Positions 1 through 11,857 of a DNA stretch of 64,000 nt are shown here, in pieces (position 1 is the stretch's first letter; each line of letters begins with the position of its first letter). A model generated the notes under the pieces. The model was not told where the DNA came from and made no database searches. It saw nothing but the letters and a program-made list of their open reading frames with translations. Origin of the DNA: Taiwanofungus camphoratus (lineage: Eukaryota > Basidiomycota > Agaricomycetes > Polyporales > Taiwanofungaceae); assembly GCA_003999685.1 (NCBI GenBank), contig CP021223.1, positions 2,294,001-2,358,000 of the forward strand, given 5' to 3'. The position numbers and the translations under genes are program-made.

Positions 1-5
1 GGTAA

Positions 6-481
6 TGAAACAATTTCTATTTCTTATCATTACCACGGTCATTGATTACGCATGGACTATTACTATACGGGCCCCGGATCGGCCCCGCTCACGCATAGGA
101 CTCTGACTCATATCCGGGCCGTTTACCACATTCCTCATTACTCACACATATTGCTAATACGCCCGGATCGTACCACTTTCTGTTTATCTATAGTTGTACC
201 ACACTTCGGACCTCCTGCCCTAGAGTAGTTCTTGGTCCGTGCTCAGTATACGTACTTGTATATATAGCATGTACTTTAGTTAGGTCGGACCTTAAGTCTG
301 ATCTGGTTACCATTATATTCGTGTCTTGTATCCTCTTGCTCACGTCTGAGTGATACTCGCTCGAGTCTACGGACTTCACGACACTCGGTCTATATCGACC
401 ATAAGACCTCGCCACCTCCTATCGTGGTCAGGCCCTCACGTGTGAGGCAACATCTAGGATCCGAGATACCAATTTGTATCA
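6..481 (+). mobile_element. LTR copy A of the gypsy-type fossil
   Basis: Starts with TGAAACAATTTC and ends with TTGTATCA. It matches the solo LTR at 4957-5499, which has the cleaner ends TGATACAA and TTGTATCA, so the three stretches form one LTR family. Shared landmarks include the block around GGACTCTGACTCATATC and a TATA-like stretch near 250-265. It sits at the window edge and directly abuts copy B. Confidence 0.65.
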
Positions 482-893
482 ATGGGCCCCAGACAGGCCC
501 TGCTTACTCACGGACACTGACTCATATCAGGCCCTGCTTGCACATTCCGTCTTACGCATATGTATTGCTAATACGGCCTGATGACTCATATCGCCTTACT
601 TACAATTACTCATGCTGTTTCTTAGATCACATGCCATGGTCCGTGTGCAGAGTAGGATATGTATATAAGGCCCTGTACTTTGTAGGTCAGACCTTAAGTT
701 CAATCTGGTTACCAGAATTCTAGTAATCCAATACTTGTATCTTGCGACCTCTCACTTCGTACCTGAAGTACTCGCTTGACTCTTATCGACTTCACTTGAG
801 AGGACAATGTATCGTCTTTAAGTCCTCACTACCACTATCGTAGTCAGGCCCTCACGTTCGAGGCTTCACGGTCATTGATACCAGCTTGTATCA
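482..893 (+). mobile_element. LTR copy B (partial), tandem to copy A
   Basis: About 410 bases with the same landmarks as copies A and C, ending in TTGTATCA at 886-893. It begins directly after the end of copy A and represents only part of the LTR. The internal region of the fossil follows. Back-to-back LTRs are usually left by recombination between LTRs of neighbouring copies. Confidence 0.6.
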
Positions 894-1198
894 AAAGATC
901 GAACTTACGCTAAGTTGCCCCTAGTCTTATCTAGTAGGGCTAACCGTTAGACATCACATCTACCATCGAGACAGTTGACCCCACTGTTTGGGGCTTACCG
1001 ACACAAATAAATGACATGCCACTTCTGTACAATCATTTTCATTGGACTTTTGTTGATCAGAACCTCAATCTGATCTACCTGAACTTCCCACTCACATGGG
1101 CAGGGACAATTTTGGCTCAACAAGCACAGGAGAAATTAGCCTCCTATTACAGATGAAACCCTCTGCCAGATGGGAGAGACCCAGCTGGTTTCTTTCCT

Positions 1199-2319
1199 GT
1201 GTTGATACCCTCGACATCGTTGATAGCCACCCCGACTACCTCTACCTTCCCATCACTTCTCTCTACACCCGTAACTCCCACCACTCCCATTACAATGGCT
1301 ACTATCACAACAATGACTAGGATGGAGCTTGAGGTGCTCATAGTGCATCTCTCAGTGCAACAGCAACAGAAGAGTCGACCTCTTAGGCTTGACATTCCTG
1401 CACCGGATTCATTCACTGGGCAAGGATAAGATCTGGAGTGTTTCCTCCAGTGGGTGAAGCACTATCTTACTGCTACCAACAATCAAGGGATAAGCAATGA
1501 CGCAAAGATCACTTACACGGTAGCTCTCATGAAAGGAGGGCAGGATGCACGTATCTGGCACAATACATTTTATGAACGGGCCGTGGGAGGGCATGCTCCC
1601 TACGCTAGCTGGAACGTATTCAAGGTGAGTTTGCGACTCACGATCCCTGAGCACGAAGGAGTCCAGAGAGCTCATCAAGTGCTAATGGAGTTGCTGGCCA
1701 AGCAACTAAACAAGAAGACCAAGGTCAGTACAAGGAAATGTACATGGAGAGGTTCTGACTCCTGGCAGAGAAGGCCAAGTTAAAGGATGCCTTCATAGGC
1801 CTCAATGGCCAACGCATCGAGAACAACTACCCCACATTGCGGGCAATCTTCATCAAGGGTCTGGACTGCCAGATCTATACAACACTCGCAGGCCGCACTA
1901 ATATAGAGCGACCCAATTCCATGGAAAAATGGTACACTGATGTCCTTCACCTCGATGCCGTCTATCAAGAGATTGATCAAACCCTCTTCACTACCACTGA
2001 CGTCGACTACGGCGAACCCATGGAAGTGGACACACTTACCACCCCACATCTCACACCATTCACCAAGAAATGGGAGGACAGTTGCAGCCTGAACGAGAAG
2101 GAAAGAAAGTACCACATAGACAATTGTCTGTGTTTCTACTGCCACAAGAGAGGACACTCAATGTGTAGATGTCAGAAGAAGATGGCCAAGACAGACCAGC
2201 GGAGCACTTCGAAGGAACCTGAGGTGCGACCTCTGATGGACTTTCACTCCTACATCAAGACACTCTCATCAGATGAGAAGAGGGCAATGTTCAAGGAGTT
2301 AGGAACAGAGGATTTTTAA
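1199..2319 (+). mobile_element. gag-like region of the gypsy-type fossil
   Basis: Fossil gag. A Thr/Pro/Ser-rich leader is followed by a retrotransposon gag core (about 1400-1700), then a region ending in a nucleocapsid-type CCHC zinc knuckle at 2131-2172 and an acidic tail. In the family, gag forms the particle shell and the knuckle binds RNA. The region is broken and no product is expected. Confidence 0.75.
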
Positions 2320-3593
2320 AGGGGCAGGGTGAGCCAACACAACCACTGCCCATATCCATTTCACTGTCCCATTGATAGGTCCGGTACAACTCCATGCTCC
2401 AAATTTGTGTATTTTCGGTCTTCTGCCTCTTTCTTGAAATGTACTGCCGAGTTTTGGAACTCCAAATGTTGTAACAAGGACTGAGAGCTCTATTCTATCA
2501 CTAGGGAGTGCCCTAACTCGGAAGGCAGGTGTGCTACATGTGTCTACTCATGCCTTGGCAAGCCGGCCTTTCTATCTGGAAAGAACAATGGGATTTCTGA
2601 TGATAAAAGGTCTGACTGACACTCTGGAAGTCCTGTTGAAGAGAAGTGGTCCCTCATGCTCTAGAATGCACACCAGCAGCCTCCCCTAGCCTCCTCCTGA
2701 CCTCTGACAAGCCTGGGCCTTTGATTGAGATCAACCGAGAAAAGCCACTTCAGTTTTCAGTCTTTGGTCCTCGGTTCTGATTCTCGGTCTCTCAGTCCGA
2801 AGTCCTGGCCTTTTGTTCATGACGTCCATATGATCCCTTGGTATTGCCTAGACCCCCTATGCATCGGCTTGACAGTTCAGCACTCCTAGATCCCTGTTCC
2901 TCTCAAGGTCTGGTTAGATAGCCCATCTTCCATATGATGATCTCTAGATAAGCATCCCTCACCTTGTGCCATTCCCCAGTAACCTTTCTACCGCATTCAG
3001 TGTCCCTGTTTCATGTCCTACTTCAGTTTAGTTCCCCATGTGGTATGCTGATCGGATCCTAGATTTTACAATTTTTGGTTTGTTTTCAGTTTCTTCAGTT
3101 TTATTTTGCATAAGATACTTTGACACCACAGACCCCTTATGTAGTCTCCTGTACCTACCAGATGACAGAGAAGATATGCGCTCCTGTCTTGTCTCACAGA
3201 ATCTACAGACTTGTCCCCCAGAGTACAGATTTGGGCTTCCCCTGCTCTAAGGCTTCTCTACAGTCTGACAAGGTTCCCCTCCATTGTATCTATGCATTTC
3301 ATCAGTCAGCAGTCCTATTATATCGTATATCGCAGCAGTCCTACGTCCTCTACATCCTACGTATCTGAAGTTGGAGTAACTTCAGTCTGAGTAACCAGCC
3401 CCCTCCTCCTTCTCATCTGGCGTGCCTCCACCCTCGTTATACCCCATAGGCACATGTTGCGCACAGTTCAGTCTATCAGTTATCACCTATGCCAGCTCTA
3501 TGTCCCATTCCTACGCCAGCAGCCCTCTGCAGTATCCCCTCTTCTGCTTACATTGGTTTTTGGTTTATCTTTCAGTCCTTGGTTTACCATCGG

Positions 3594-5908
3594 TGATGAG
3601 TCCCGTAGCCTCCTGGGCCCCGAATCACGATTTCAGGAGCTTTCTAATCCCCCAACCGACCACTCTAAGACTCTTCTACAGCCTACGACAGGAGGGATAG
3701 GTTCCTATAATATTCCTAACGCCCCCTTTCCTTCCTAAACCCTCCTAACACCCTACAAAGTCTTGCGAAGTCACATGAGGTGCTACGAGGTTTCGAATGC
3801 TAGACGCGAAGTCCCTAACTCCTGCTAAGTCCACTATTGGACACTGCCGACCCTCCCATACTGTTCCATTGGATCTAGGTCCTATCTACTACGTCACTCA
3901 TCCCGGGCTTAGCTAAGAAGTCTTAGCTAAGTCTCTCCTAGCTCTTGTGATTGCAGCTACCTCCAATAGGCTCCAAAACGGTCCGAAGTTCTGGAAGTTG
4001 GACTTAGGAAGCCTTGTGCACCCCCATGGGTCTCGATCCTATGCTATAAGGTCATTCTAGGGCATATCCATATGGCCCTCCACCCAGTTAGGACACCTCC
4101 TACCCCAATTAGGTCAAGTCCCGCTGCTAAGAACTTCGTGCGCTCTTAGCCCACTAAAATAGGTGATCACGGCGCATGGCTGCTCTCGGGTAGTCATCCC
4201 GCCCTCGTGAATGAAGTTGGTCACCTTTCTACCATACGTAGTTCCCCTGTTTCAGTTCCTAATTAGTTCCTATCCTCCTCATGTTCACTTCGGAGTCCAT
4301 GCGCTTTAGTACACATTTCGGACTCGTAAGGATCACTTCGTGCAAGAATAGTTCACCTCACGCTCCCCTATTTAGTCAGAGGTAGTTTACTATGTAAGAC
4401 AGAGACCCCTCAGTGCACGCTTCTCTCTTCGGAATACAAAGTTCCCCTGTAGCTCCGATCTCAGGAAAGCATCGCGAGTACAACCTTAGGAACGGTCCTA
4501 AGGCCCCTAAGTCTCCACCCCAGCTCCGTTTCAGTACCTTTGAACTACGTCTACGCTCGCGATATATCTACAAACCACGTCTACGCTTCCTGAACTATGC
4601 ACTACGATCTACGAAGTCGCCATGACTTCGCACCCTTCAGCACCTCTTATAGCACCTATCCGGTGGGCCTCCGCCTTAGTTATACCCTTAGGCTCACGTT
4701 GCGTCATCCCTATGTCCTACGAATAACCCTATGACTCCCCCATAGCCTTCATTACAGGCTATAGTACATCTCTCTACGCCCTCGAACTCTCCGACCCACA
4801 CCTCGAAGTCATCAGACACTTCAGAGCTTCCAGCAACCTCGTTCCCTCATTCCTATTCCAAGTATTAGCTCTCTGAACCATCCGACCTCTCCTACAAGTC
4901 TCCTACGCTAGCCAAACCTCGCCCACCTCGCTCTAACAAACCTCTAAGCCTTACGCTGATACAATTTCTTTTATTGCATATCTTATCGGTCGGACCTCGG
5001 ATCGGTCCCATGACCTTTCACTTCTAGGACAGGCCTCGGGTAGGCCCAGCTTCTTCGCACAGCATCGTGACTCATCGCTGCTTACGGTACGGGCCCCGGT
5101 TACTCATGGACTCTGACTCATATCGGGCCCCACTTACACTTTCCGTCTTACGCTTACTGATTGCTAATACGGCCCGATGACTCATATCGCCTTACTTACG
5201 CTTACTCATGCTGATTCCTAGACCACGTGCCATGGTCCGTGCGCAGAGTAGAATACGTATATAAGGCCCTGTACTTTGTAGGTTGGACCTTAAGTTCGAT
5301 CTGGTTACCAAGTAGCTAGTTACCACTAGCAATCTTATACTTGTATCTTGCGACCTCTCGCTTCGTACTTGAATACTCGCTCGACTCTATCGACTTCGCC
5401 CAGGAGGACATACGCAGTGTCCATAAAGCCTCGCTACTATCTCTAGTAGTCAGGTTCTCACATTCGAGGCTTTCCGGTCGTTGATACCAGTTTGTATCAT
5501 ACGCCCTTTAGCTAACTCTAGCTAAAAGGACTTCGCAGCAGTCTTGTACCCTCTGCTGCTTAGTAGAAATTATAGTCCATTGGCTTATTGCTCCCTAACT
5601 CTATACAGCCTACGAAGTCAGCTCGCGCGATTTAGCTAAAACTTTGAAGGACTTCGCAGAATCTCGAAGGACTTCGCGTACTTTGGAGGGCCTCACAAGG
5701 CCTTAGGGATTGTATAGCACTTAGGAACAAGATCCTGTTGTGCAGGACCCTTGACCCCTTACTCCCCTACTTACAAAAACAAGACATACAGGTTTCCCAG
5801 TATCATACAGGTTGTAGCTCCTACCTGCACATCCTCACCGTTATCATACTACCCCACAGCCACGTCACGGAGCACTCCCTAGGTACCAGGGTCCCCTAGG
5901 TTGTATCA
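3594..5908 (+). mobile_element. Nested LTR-like insertion (about 1.77 kb plus a further insertion)
   Basis: The related copy at 26051-27542 is uninterrupted here, which gives the empty site. The block starts TGATGAGTCC and ends CCTAGGTTGTATCA. It is flanked by TCGG on both sides (3590-3593 and 5909-5912), and the shared match can be stretched to ATCGGT. Its right end resembles the end of the LTR it entered (shared AAGATCCTGT block and CCTAG-TTGTATCA end), so both belong to related LTR families. Confidence 0.7.
4957..5499 (+). mobile_element. Solo LTR (543 bp) with perfect 5-bp target duplication
   Basis: Ends are exact inverted octamers TGATACAA (4957-4964) and TTGTATCA (5492-5499). They are flanked by a perfect five-base direct repeat TACGC (4952-4956 and 5500-5504). 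It has the same family as the LTRs at 6-893. It lies inside 3594-5908 and is therefore the youngest layer of the stack. Confidence 0.9.
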
Positions 5909-6254
5909 TCGGTTCGCCTCCAGTTTCCTTCAACCCCTTTGCACCTGGCTGGCATCCTACCAGCCTGCTGCCATTGGATTAGAAGACCACGCTCCTACCT
6001 TCCTGGGACTGTCCACACCTCAGCACAAGATCCTGTCGTACAGGATTCATTGGCCCCTTACTCCTCTGCACACATTAGACTTTTAGGCCCCTGACAGTGG
6101 TCTAGATAGGTTCTCTGTTGTGTCCCCTCACTTACCTTTCCCTCTGGTATCCTTCACAAGTACCACACCGCTTTAGCTTTTGCTACTCATCCAGGACGCA
6201 TCGAACCTACTCCCTAGGTTCACCCCACCGTTTAGGACTCCCTAGATTGTATCA

Positions 6255-6840
6255 CTGTGTTGTACTTGTAGTTCAGAATGACAGAGCCCTTCACATTTTG
6301 ATTACTGCAGGACGAAAAGACATTGAAGCATGCGTCTTCATTGATAGTGGTGCATCAGGAATATTCATACATCCCTGATTCATCAAGGAACACAAGTTAC
6401 GGACGAAGGCGCTACTGCACCCCATACCGGTGTTCAACGTGGACGGCACAGCCAACAAGCAAGTGCTCATACACAGGCAAGCCTTGCTGTTGTACAAAAT
6501 CAGAAATGAGCCCCGATTTGTCAAAGCATACATAGCCAGTATAGGGAACGAGGACATCATCTTCGGACATACCTGGCTCAAACTCGAGAACCCCAGTATC
6601 AACTGGAAGGGGGGTCGTGTGGAACTGAAGCACCACATGACTCTGGAAGAATCTCAAAAATGGAAAAAGGGGATCATTGTGCAACAAATCACGTGACTGG
6701 AGCTGAAGAAGCTCGCAGCACAGGAAAAGGAAGAAGCCCTGGACCTTGTGCTGGATTATAAAGTGGACTGGTCCACACCCCCATGTCCACAGGTAGCAGC
6801 ATTCCTTGCTGAACAAGACAAACGCCTATGGCAACAATGG
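6255..6840 (+). mobile_element. protease-like segment of the gypsy-type fossil
   Basis: Reads as a retropepsin-like domain with the IDSGAS motif near 6340, followed by the conserved later stretch ending in a GHTWLKLENP-type motif near 6565-6600. This motif is typical of fungal gypsy pol just before reverse transcriptase. Similarity fades by about 6840. Fossil; no product expected. Confidence 0.7.
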
Positions 6841-8821
6841 CAGCCCACTCATAGCTTCATTTTGAGCCATCAATCATGTTAATAGCTGCAATAGTTCTTG
6901 AGATATTTGAATTTAGCTGATTTGTCAAGTCATGACTGATAAGCTGACTAGTCACACACAAAAATATCATATTGTGAAAGAAGTATTGAGAGTTATAATA
7001 TAACAATATTATCAATGGATTCCTTGGCTAAAAAAGATAATAACTGCATGTTATTTTTATGTTCTAAGCTTCTAGATTGACAGACCTATGAATGTTTTTG
7101 TTTGTAGCTGCAGCTAAGCTGTGGCAACACTACCCAGGAGAGGGACTTAGGAGAGTCTAACCTTAGGCTGACCCTGCCCACCAGCAGCGAGTAATGCATC
7201 ACCTCTGCCAGACTCTGCAGTGCCAACAAGCTCATGGAGCAAGTGTGCATGAGGCTCTCTGCATGAGCCCTGCACACTCATTCTCACAACATACAACAAT
7301 GTCAGCACATCATATATAGTGTGTGACAACACGGGCAGCATGATGATAAGCCTTGCTGGAAGGTGAAGCATGAACCATGCCTGTATCGAGTATAGAAAGT
7401 AAACAAACTAACTCACCTGGCTCCGTGGGTCAGAGGAAGATGGGAGGTGTATATGGACTTACAATGCCAGAATGACAAGTTTTCAACCACGGAAATTCTC
7501 GGACACACCCGAGCCTACCCGAGCTTCATCATAATGGAATCACCATATCTGTGCATGGATACAATTACAAGCTGTCACGGAGTGAATGGAATATAAGCCA
7601 TGGGTCTCAGCCAATGGATTGTATTCCCTTCGCAGTATGGTAGCCTCATGTAAAAGCCAGCTGATCTTACATCCGCTTGTCTTGCACGGTCCGTTTTGCT
7701 GATGCATACCTTTCAACAGGAAATATGTACGCTATGCATTCTGCTTTCCACCCGCCAATCTGGAGGCCCTGCTTGCGGATATTTGAATACCTGAAAATAC
7801 GACTTGAACTTTAAAAGCTCTTTTGAGTGGTGTCTCTGCGTATCTGCGAGGGAGTGACTCCAGCTGTCTGGGTGAACCGCGGACCTGTGTTCGGGAATAA
7901 AGACTTCATCCACGATGACCCTCGATTGGGCCTCGGGGAGAGAGCTCGTGCTTTGAAGAAAGCGCTAGGTCTCGGGCTTCTCTTGGATTCCAAGTTACCC
8001 GCTGCTTGCACTTAGTATTTTCAAGCTGTGCAGGCGGTGATCGTATCAATCTGTAATCCACCAGGACTCTCCTGCTTGACAGCTCGACATGGCTCACGTG
8101 TTGTTCAACCATCTTGTTGTGGTAGCGAAACGGTAAGATGGCGGTAACAGATGCCGCCCAAGGTGATGGATGAGTCTTGTACATCATTTTTTCAACGAAT
8201 CGCAGTGCAGACAGGCTTGGCCAAGATATCATCTAATCTCCGAGGCCTTGCAGCCCTCCCCCTCTGTCTCGCGATGTCATCTGCTCACAAACTGATACGT
8301 TCATTCGCTCTTACACACTACCAGGTATGTTCAGTGACCACTTAGCCTCTGTTGCAGTGTCCAGCGCCTGTTCCTTACAGCTGATGTGATAACCGATAGG
8401 AGTGTCTGGCATACGCGGCAGGAACAGGCAATGAAACACATCAAACAAGAAATGCTGCTGATCGCGACGACAGTACAAGCGCTTGCGCATGCATGGACAG
8501 TACGATCAACGAGGCGCTGTCTCGACATCCTATCTGACGGCGGAGCACATAAAAGCAGATGATGTTCTTCGTGATTACCTCGCTCTCGGCCCTTCGTATT
8601 CAAAGCTTACGACTTCAAGCACAGGTACCGGCTAGTAAGTCTCAGACTTACTAATATAATTTGATCTCGTATACTAACGAGTTCGCTGTGGGGTAGCCTC
8701 GCTTGTTTTCTATTCGCATCTCTCTTTACGACTTCGTTCAACTTCGCTCCGCTCTAACGACTACTCTCCTGACATCCGTTAATTCACACCACTTCACCCT
8801 TACCCACGAAGTGTGCTCACG
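6841..8821. other. Intergenic, nothing recognised
   Basis: About 2 kb with only short open stretches on both strands, none with a recognisable domain or convincing exon chain. The first 250 bases are AT-rich. The stretch 8640-8821 upstream of the repeat-protein gene is the likely promoter of that gene. Confidence 0.5.
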
Positions 8822-9783
8822 ATGCGTGCCTCCGTCGCCCTCCTTGCCGTTGCCACTGCAGCCCCTGCGCTCGCAGCTCCTGTCGTGTCTATATCTCAGG
8901 CTGCCCAGACTGCTGCCTCCAGGTGCGTGCCGCTGATCGAATGCTTTATTTTACCTGCTGATCATGCTCTTCCTCTAGCGCTCCTGCATCATCATCTGGC
9001 ACCTCTGTCTCTAACGGCGCGCCAGGGGCTGAAGACATCACATTTGGCGATATCGTCTCTGGCTTGGTTAGCGCCGCGTCCCTCTTCCTCAAGCGTGAGA
9101 TGGAAGGACGTGAGATGGGCGAGGTGATAGCGCGTGCGGCGACGTCTACTTCTTCTGCGTCCCCCGCCACTGCCTCGGGCGCCGAGGATATTAGTTTCAG
9201 CGACATCCTCTCTGGCGTTGCGACTGCCGCTAGCCTCTTCTTCAAGCGGGAGGACATGGGCGAGCTGATGGCCCGCGCAACAATAACAACCACTTTCCCC
9301 GCGTCGCCTGCAACGGCTTCAGGCGCCCAGGCGATCAGTGTAGGCGATATTCTCTCTGGCGTCGCGACTGCGGCTAGTCTCTTCTTCAAGCGTGAGGACA
9401 TGGACGATTTGATGGCTCGCGCAGCGACTTCCACGTCCTCGGCGTTACCCGCCACTGCCTCGGGCGCAGAAGATCTTAGCTTCGGTGACGTCGTCTCTGG
9501 TCTGGCCACTGCCGCATCCCTTTTCTTCAAACGCGAAGAGTTGATGGCTCGTGACTTCGAAGAGGAGCTTGTTGCACGAATATTCGAAGAAGATGAAATC
9601 ATGGCACGTGATTTCGAAGATGAACTCATCGCTCGCGCACTCGAAGATGAGCTCATGGTGCGCGACGTCACCCCGTCTATGTCCTCGGGGAGCCAGGCTA
9701 TCAACTGGGGCCACGTTGCAGAGACAGCAGCGGGCCTTCTTCCATTGTTTTTCAAGCGTGATGGGTTGGCCGAGTTGGATTGA
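8822..9783 (+). CDS. Secreted repeat protein with Kex2-type Lys-Arg sites (candidate peptide precursor)
   Basis: Two exons (8822-8922 and 8979-9783) joined over a 56-base GT-AG intron give 301 residues. The N-terminus is a clear signal peptide (MRASVALLAVATAAPALA, cut before APV). Then come four repeats of about 48-50 residues. Each has a Ser/Thr/Ala-rich part, a core of the type GAEDISFSDILSG, and the block ATAASLFFKR. A fifth Lys-Arg site closes the C-terminal block (LLPLFFKR). Between repeats four and five lies an acidic stretch with about five short units of the form MARDFEEE. Lys-Arg after a hydrophobic repeat end is the layout of fungal Kex2-processed repeat proteins, which give pheromones, surface peptides or cyclic RiPPs. 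The family is not recognised. The first in-frame ATG that gives the signal peptide was chosen. No modification enzyme is seen next to it. Confidence 0.85.
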
Positions 9784-10203
9784 GTGAGAAATATTTTGTG
9801 GTATCTGTACCAAGTGGTTTGTCAGGCCTTGTAGTTTACGTAGTTGAACTTCACGAAATGCGATAGCTTTGATGGGGGCCTGAGGGCTATAATTTCTCGT
9901 GTGCGGCAAAGTGACTGCGGTTTCGAACATCGCTGGAAGCTGGCATCGATAAGAAAAATCGTTCAAGCAGAAGCATTTTCTAAGTAACTAAGCACGTGAA
10001 TGGGTAGTTATACGCAAAGCTACGCGAACTATCCGCTATCCACTTGCGACCAATTTAATCTCATTACTGTTGAAGTGAACAGTAAAATAATCTCCAATTA
10101 TCTCCGAGAAAAAGTCACGAAAGAAGGCGCAAACAAATACCAGAAAAGACAGTGTGATTTTACCGTGAAAGGTCTGATAACAAGTCCAATACTCTCCCAT
10201 TGA
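9784..10203. other. Intergenic between convergent genes, nothing recognised
   Basis: Space between the 3' ends of the repeat-protein gene and the F-box gene. It should hold both 3' UTRs. No domain, repeat or RNA gene is visible. Confidence 0.5.
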
Positions 10204-11437
10204 TCAGAAACCTCGCACTTGTAGTATGCGACGATTGAGATGGATATCAGGTAGCCGAGCCTGGATTATCGTTCGGGCTTCCCCGAGATCGAGTTCGCCT
10301 CGATGTATAAAAGTTACTGCTTCGAGACAACGGTATTTTTGGTGAGACAAGATCCACGCAATAATGTCCCATACAGGAAGTTGAAGCTGATTAGAATGAT
10401 ACAGCCATATGTCGAACACCAGTTGCGTGAGACGCGTTGACGCAACCTGGCAGAGGAACGCAGGTATCCAAAGCATCGCATAGTCTTGGAGATCGAGAAT
10501 TCTGATGTGCAAAGAGCGCAGTCCCGTATTATGCGATATGTTGATATAGTTACCTAAGGCTAAAGTATAACCGTCAGCGAACTTCCGGCTGAGAGGACAG
10601 TACAGACTTGCGTTGTTCGGTTCGATTATAATAAGGAATCTCACAGCCGAGTTTGAGATGCTCGAGGGAAGATCCAAGGCTGTGGAGGAATTTATTGACA
10701 TCCTCTGCTTGCGATCTGTTTGTCTGTAGAAATTCAACCCTTCGAAGGGAAGAACGACTCGAAGAGGTGGGTAATAGCCAAGAAAGAGCTGAAGTGTCGC
10801 AAAATCTGCCAATATATATGGAAGACAGCTCAAATTGTCGCCTACTTGCGCTGGGACGTTGTTTGCTCATAACAGAGGCCTGATTCTGTGGAAGGATGTT
10901 CTTCGAAGAAGCGGAGAGTCCATCTTTCCATTGAACTGAGTCAAGGGAAAGAGATGAAAGCCGGGGGAATACTGAAATGACAGATTCAAACTCTACGAAG
11001 TCGCAGAAATTGGCTGCGAAAAAGTGTAGGTGTTCAACTCGAGAAAAGCGTGCCAGAGCATTTAGGAACGCTCTATCTATGCGCATGTGATCCCATTCGA
11101 TGTGTTCAAACCGCAGTGTTTTGAGGCGGACAAGATGGTTTGCGAGCTTGGGGGCCACTCTTGGTACCCATACCACGCGGTCCCTCCGGCACCAGTTGTC
11201 GTATGCCTTGATACGGAGCTCCCGAACGAATGATGCAATACGAGGTGAGGATTCAATTAATTTGGAAAAGCGCAACAGGATATCCAAGTTCACGAGGGTA
11301 ACAGTATAAAAAAGATGAAGGCGGCTCGAACGTTCCCAAGAGTGACAAGTAAGAGAGCATGAGCGAAGAGTTGGTACGTCGGAATGATTGTGATCGAGGA
11401 TCTGGTCAATGATCTCCTGAGGAAACAGCGATGCCAT
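10204..11437 (-). CDS. F-box protein
   Basis: Two exons on the minus strand, 11437-10645 and 10559-10204, joined over an 85-base intron with donor GTGAGA, give 382 residues. The N-terminus MASLFPQEIIDQILDH followed by a Cys-Ser-Leu-Thr-Cys-His-Ser-Trp stretch is an F-box of the kind common in Agaricomycetes. The rest has leucine-rich, LRR-like segments (for example RLKTLRFEHIEW) as in other fungal F-box proteins. By family it should bind Skp1 and present a target to an SCF ubiquitin ligase; the target is unknown. A second in-frame ATG lies 15 bases upstream (11452). A broken copy lies at 42184-42722. Confidence 0.8.
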
Positions 11438-11657
11438 GATGCGTTGGAACATGTAGTCTGCAAAATGAGTATTTATACTGCCTCGCTTTGATTGCTGGTG
11501 GCCAAAGTGACTTACTGTGCCTCCCTAACGCTGCAAAGATCAAACTAGTGTAACAAACGCTTAGATCGTCAAAGATTTTCGAAATTTTACCGTGGCGTGT
11601 TTTGGAGGCATTCAAGGTGAAGTCACCTCATGCTTTAAATGACTGATAAATTGCAAT

Positions 11658-11857
11658 GCACCTGCAGTACAGCATGAATGGAGGCGAGTGTGATATTAGC
11701 AAACATGAGTAGTAATATCAGGAAACCTGAAGGCGCAGTTGCTGTATAGCTCGGAAGGCACCTGTGGTATAGCATGGATGCTGGTGGGTGTGATATTAGC
11801 GAACAAAAGAATAATATCCGGAAACCGGAAGGCGCACTTCTTGTACAGTTCCGAAAG
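11658..11857. repeat. Two tandem 100-bp units upstream of the F-box gene
   Basis: Two diverged direct copies of a 100-base unit (11658-11757 and 11758-11857), each starting GCACCTG and sharing GTGTGATATTAGC and GAAGGCGCA blocks. They lie about 220 bases upstream of the F-box start, in its likely promoter region. No coding content. Confidence 0.75.

Larger units (their letters stand above)
2373..6254 (+). mobile_element. Solo-LTR-like insertion (about 1.57 kb of its own sequence) between gag and protease
   Basis: Starts with TGATAGGTCCGG and ends with TTGTATCA. Its sequence, minus the nested block 3594-5908, is collinear with the reverse-strand copy at 26051-27542, which lacks that block. This defines both ends and shows an LTR family of about 1.5 kb with TGATA...GTATCA termini. 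No clean target duplication is visible, so the insertion is old. No coding part of the parent element is present. Confidence 0.75.
6..6840 (+). mobile_element. Ty3/gypsy-type LTR retrotransposon fossil (gag-protease), with nested LTR insertions
   Basis: Broken old copy of a gypsy-type element reading left to right. Recognisable parts are LTR sequence (6-893), a gag region (about 1199-2319) and an aspartic-protease-like segment (about 6290-6700) with an IDSGAS active-site motif. Gag ends in a CCHC knuckle (2131-2172, spacing C-x2-C-x4-H-x4-C). Gag and protease are now held apart by a stack of younger LTR insertions (2373-6254). No reverse transcriptase, RNase H or integrase is recognised. The order gag then protease and the knuckle type support gypsy; the lineage cannot be fixed without reverse transcriptase. 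Confidence 0.8.

Noticed and set aside
7827-8015. Small protein-coding gene (62 residues)
   Set aside because: Equally long open stretches exist on the other strand, with no domain, no exon chain and no neighbouring support.
8946-9755. 269-residue open frame on the minus strand over the peptide precursor
   Set aside because: It is the low-complexity antisense of the repeat gene; the plus strand has signal peptide, intron and ordered repeats.
11658-11857. CRISPR-like array
   Set aside because: Only two diverged 100-base units without spacers, in a eukaryotic genome.
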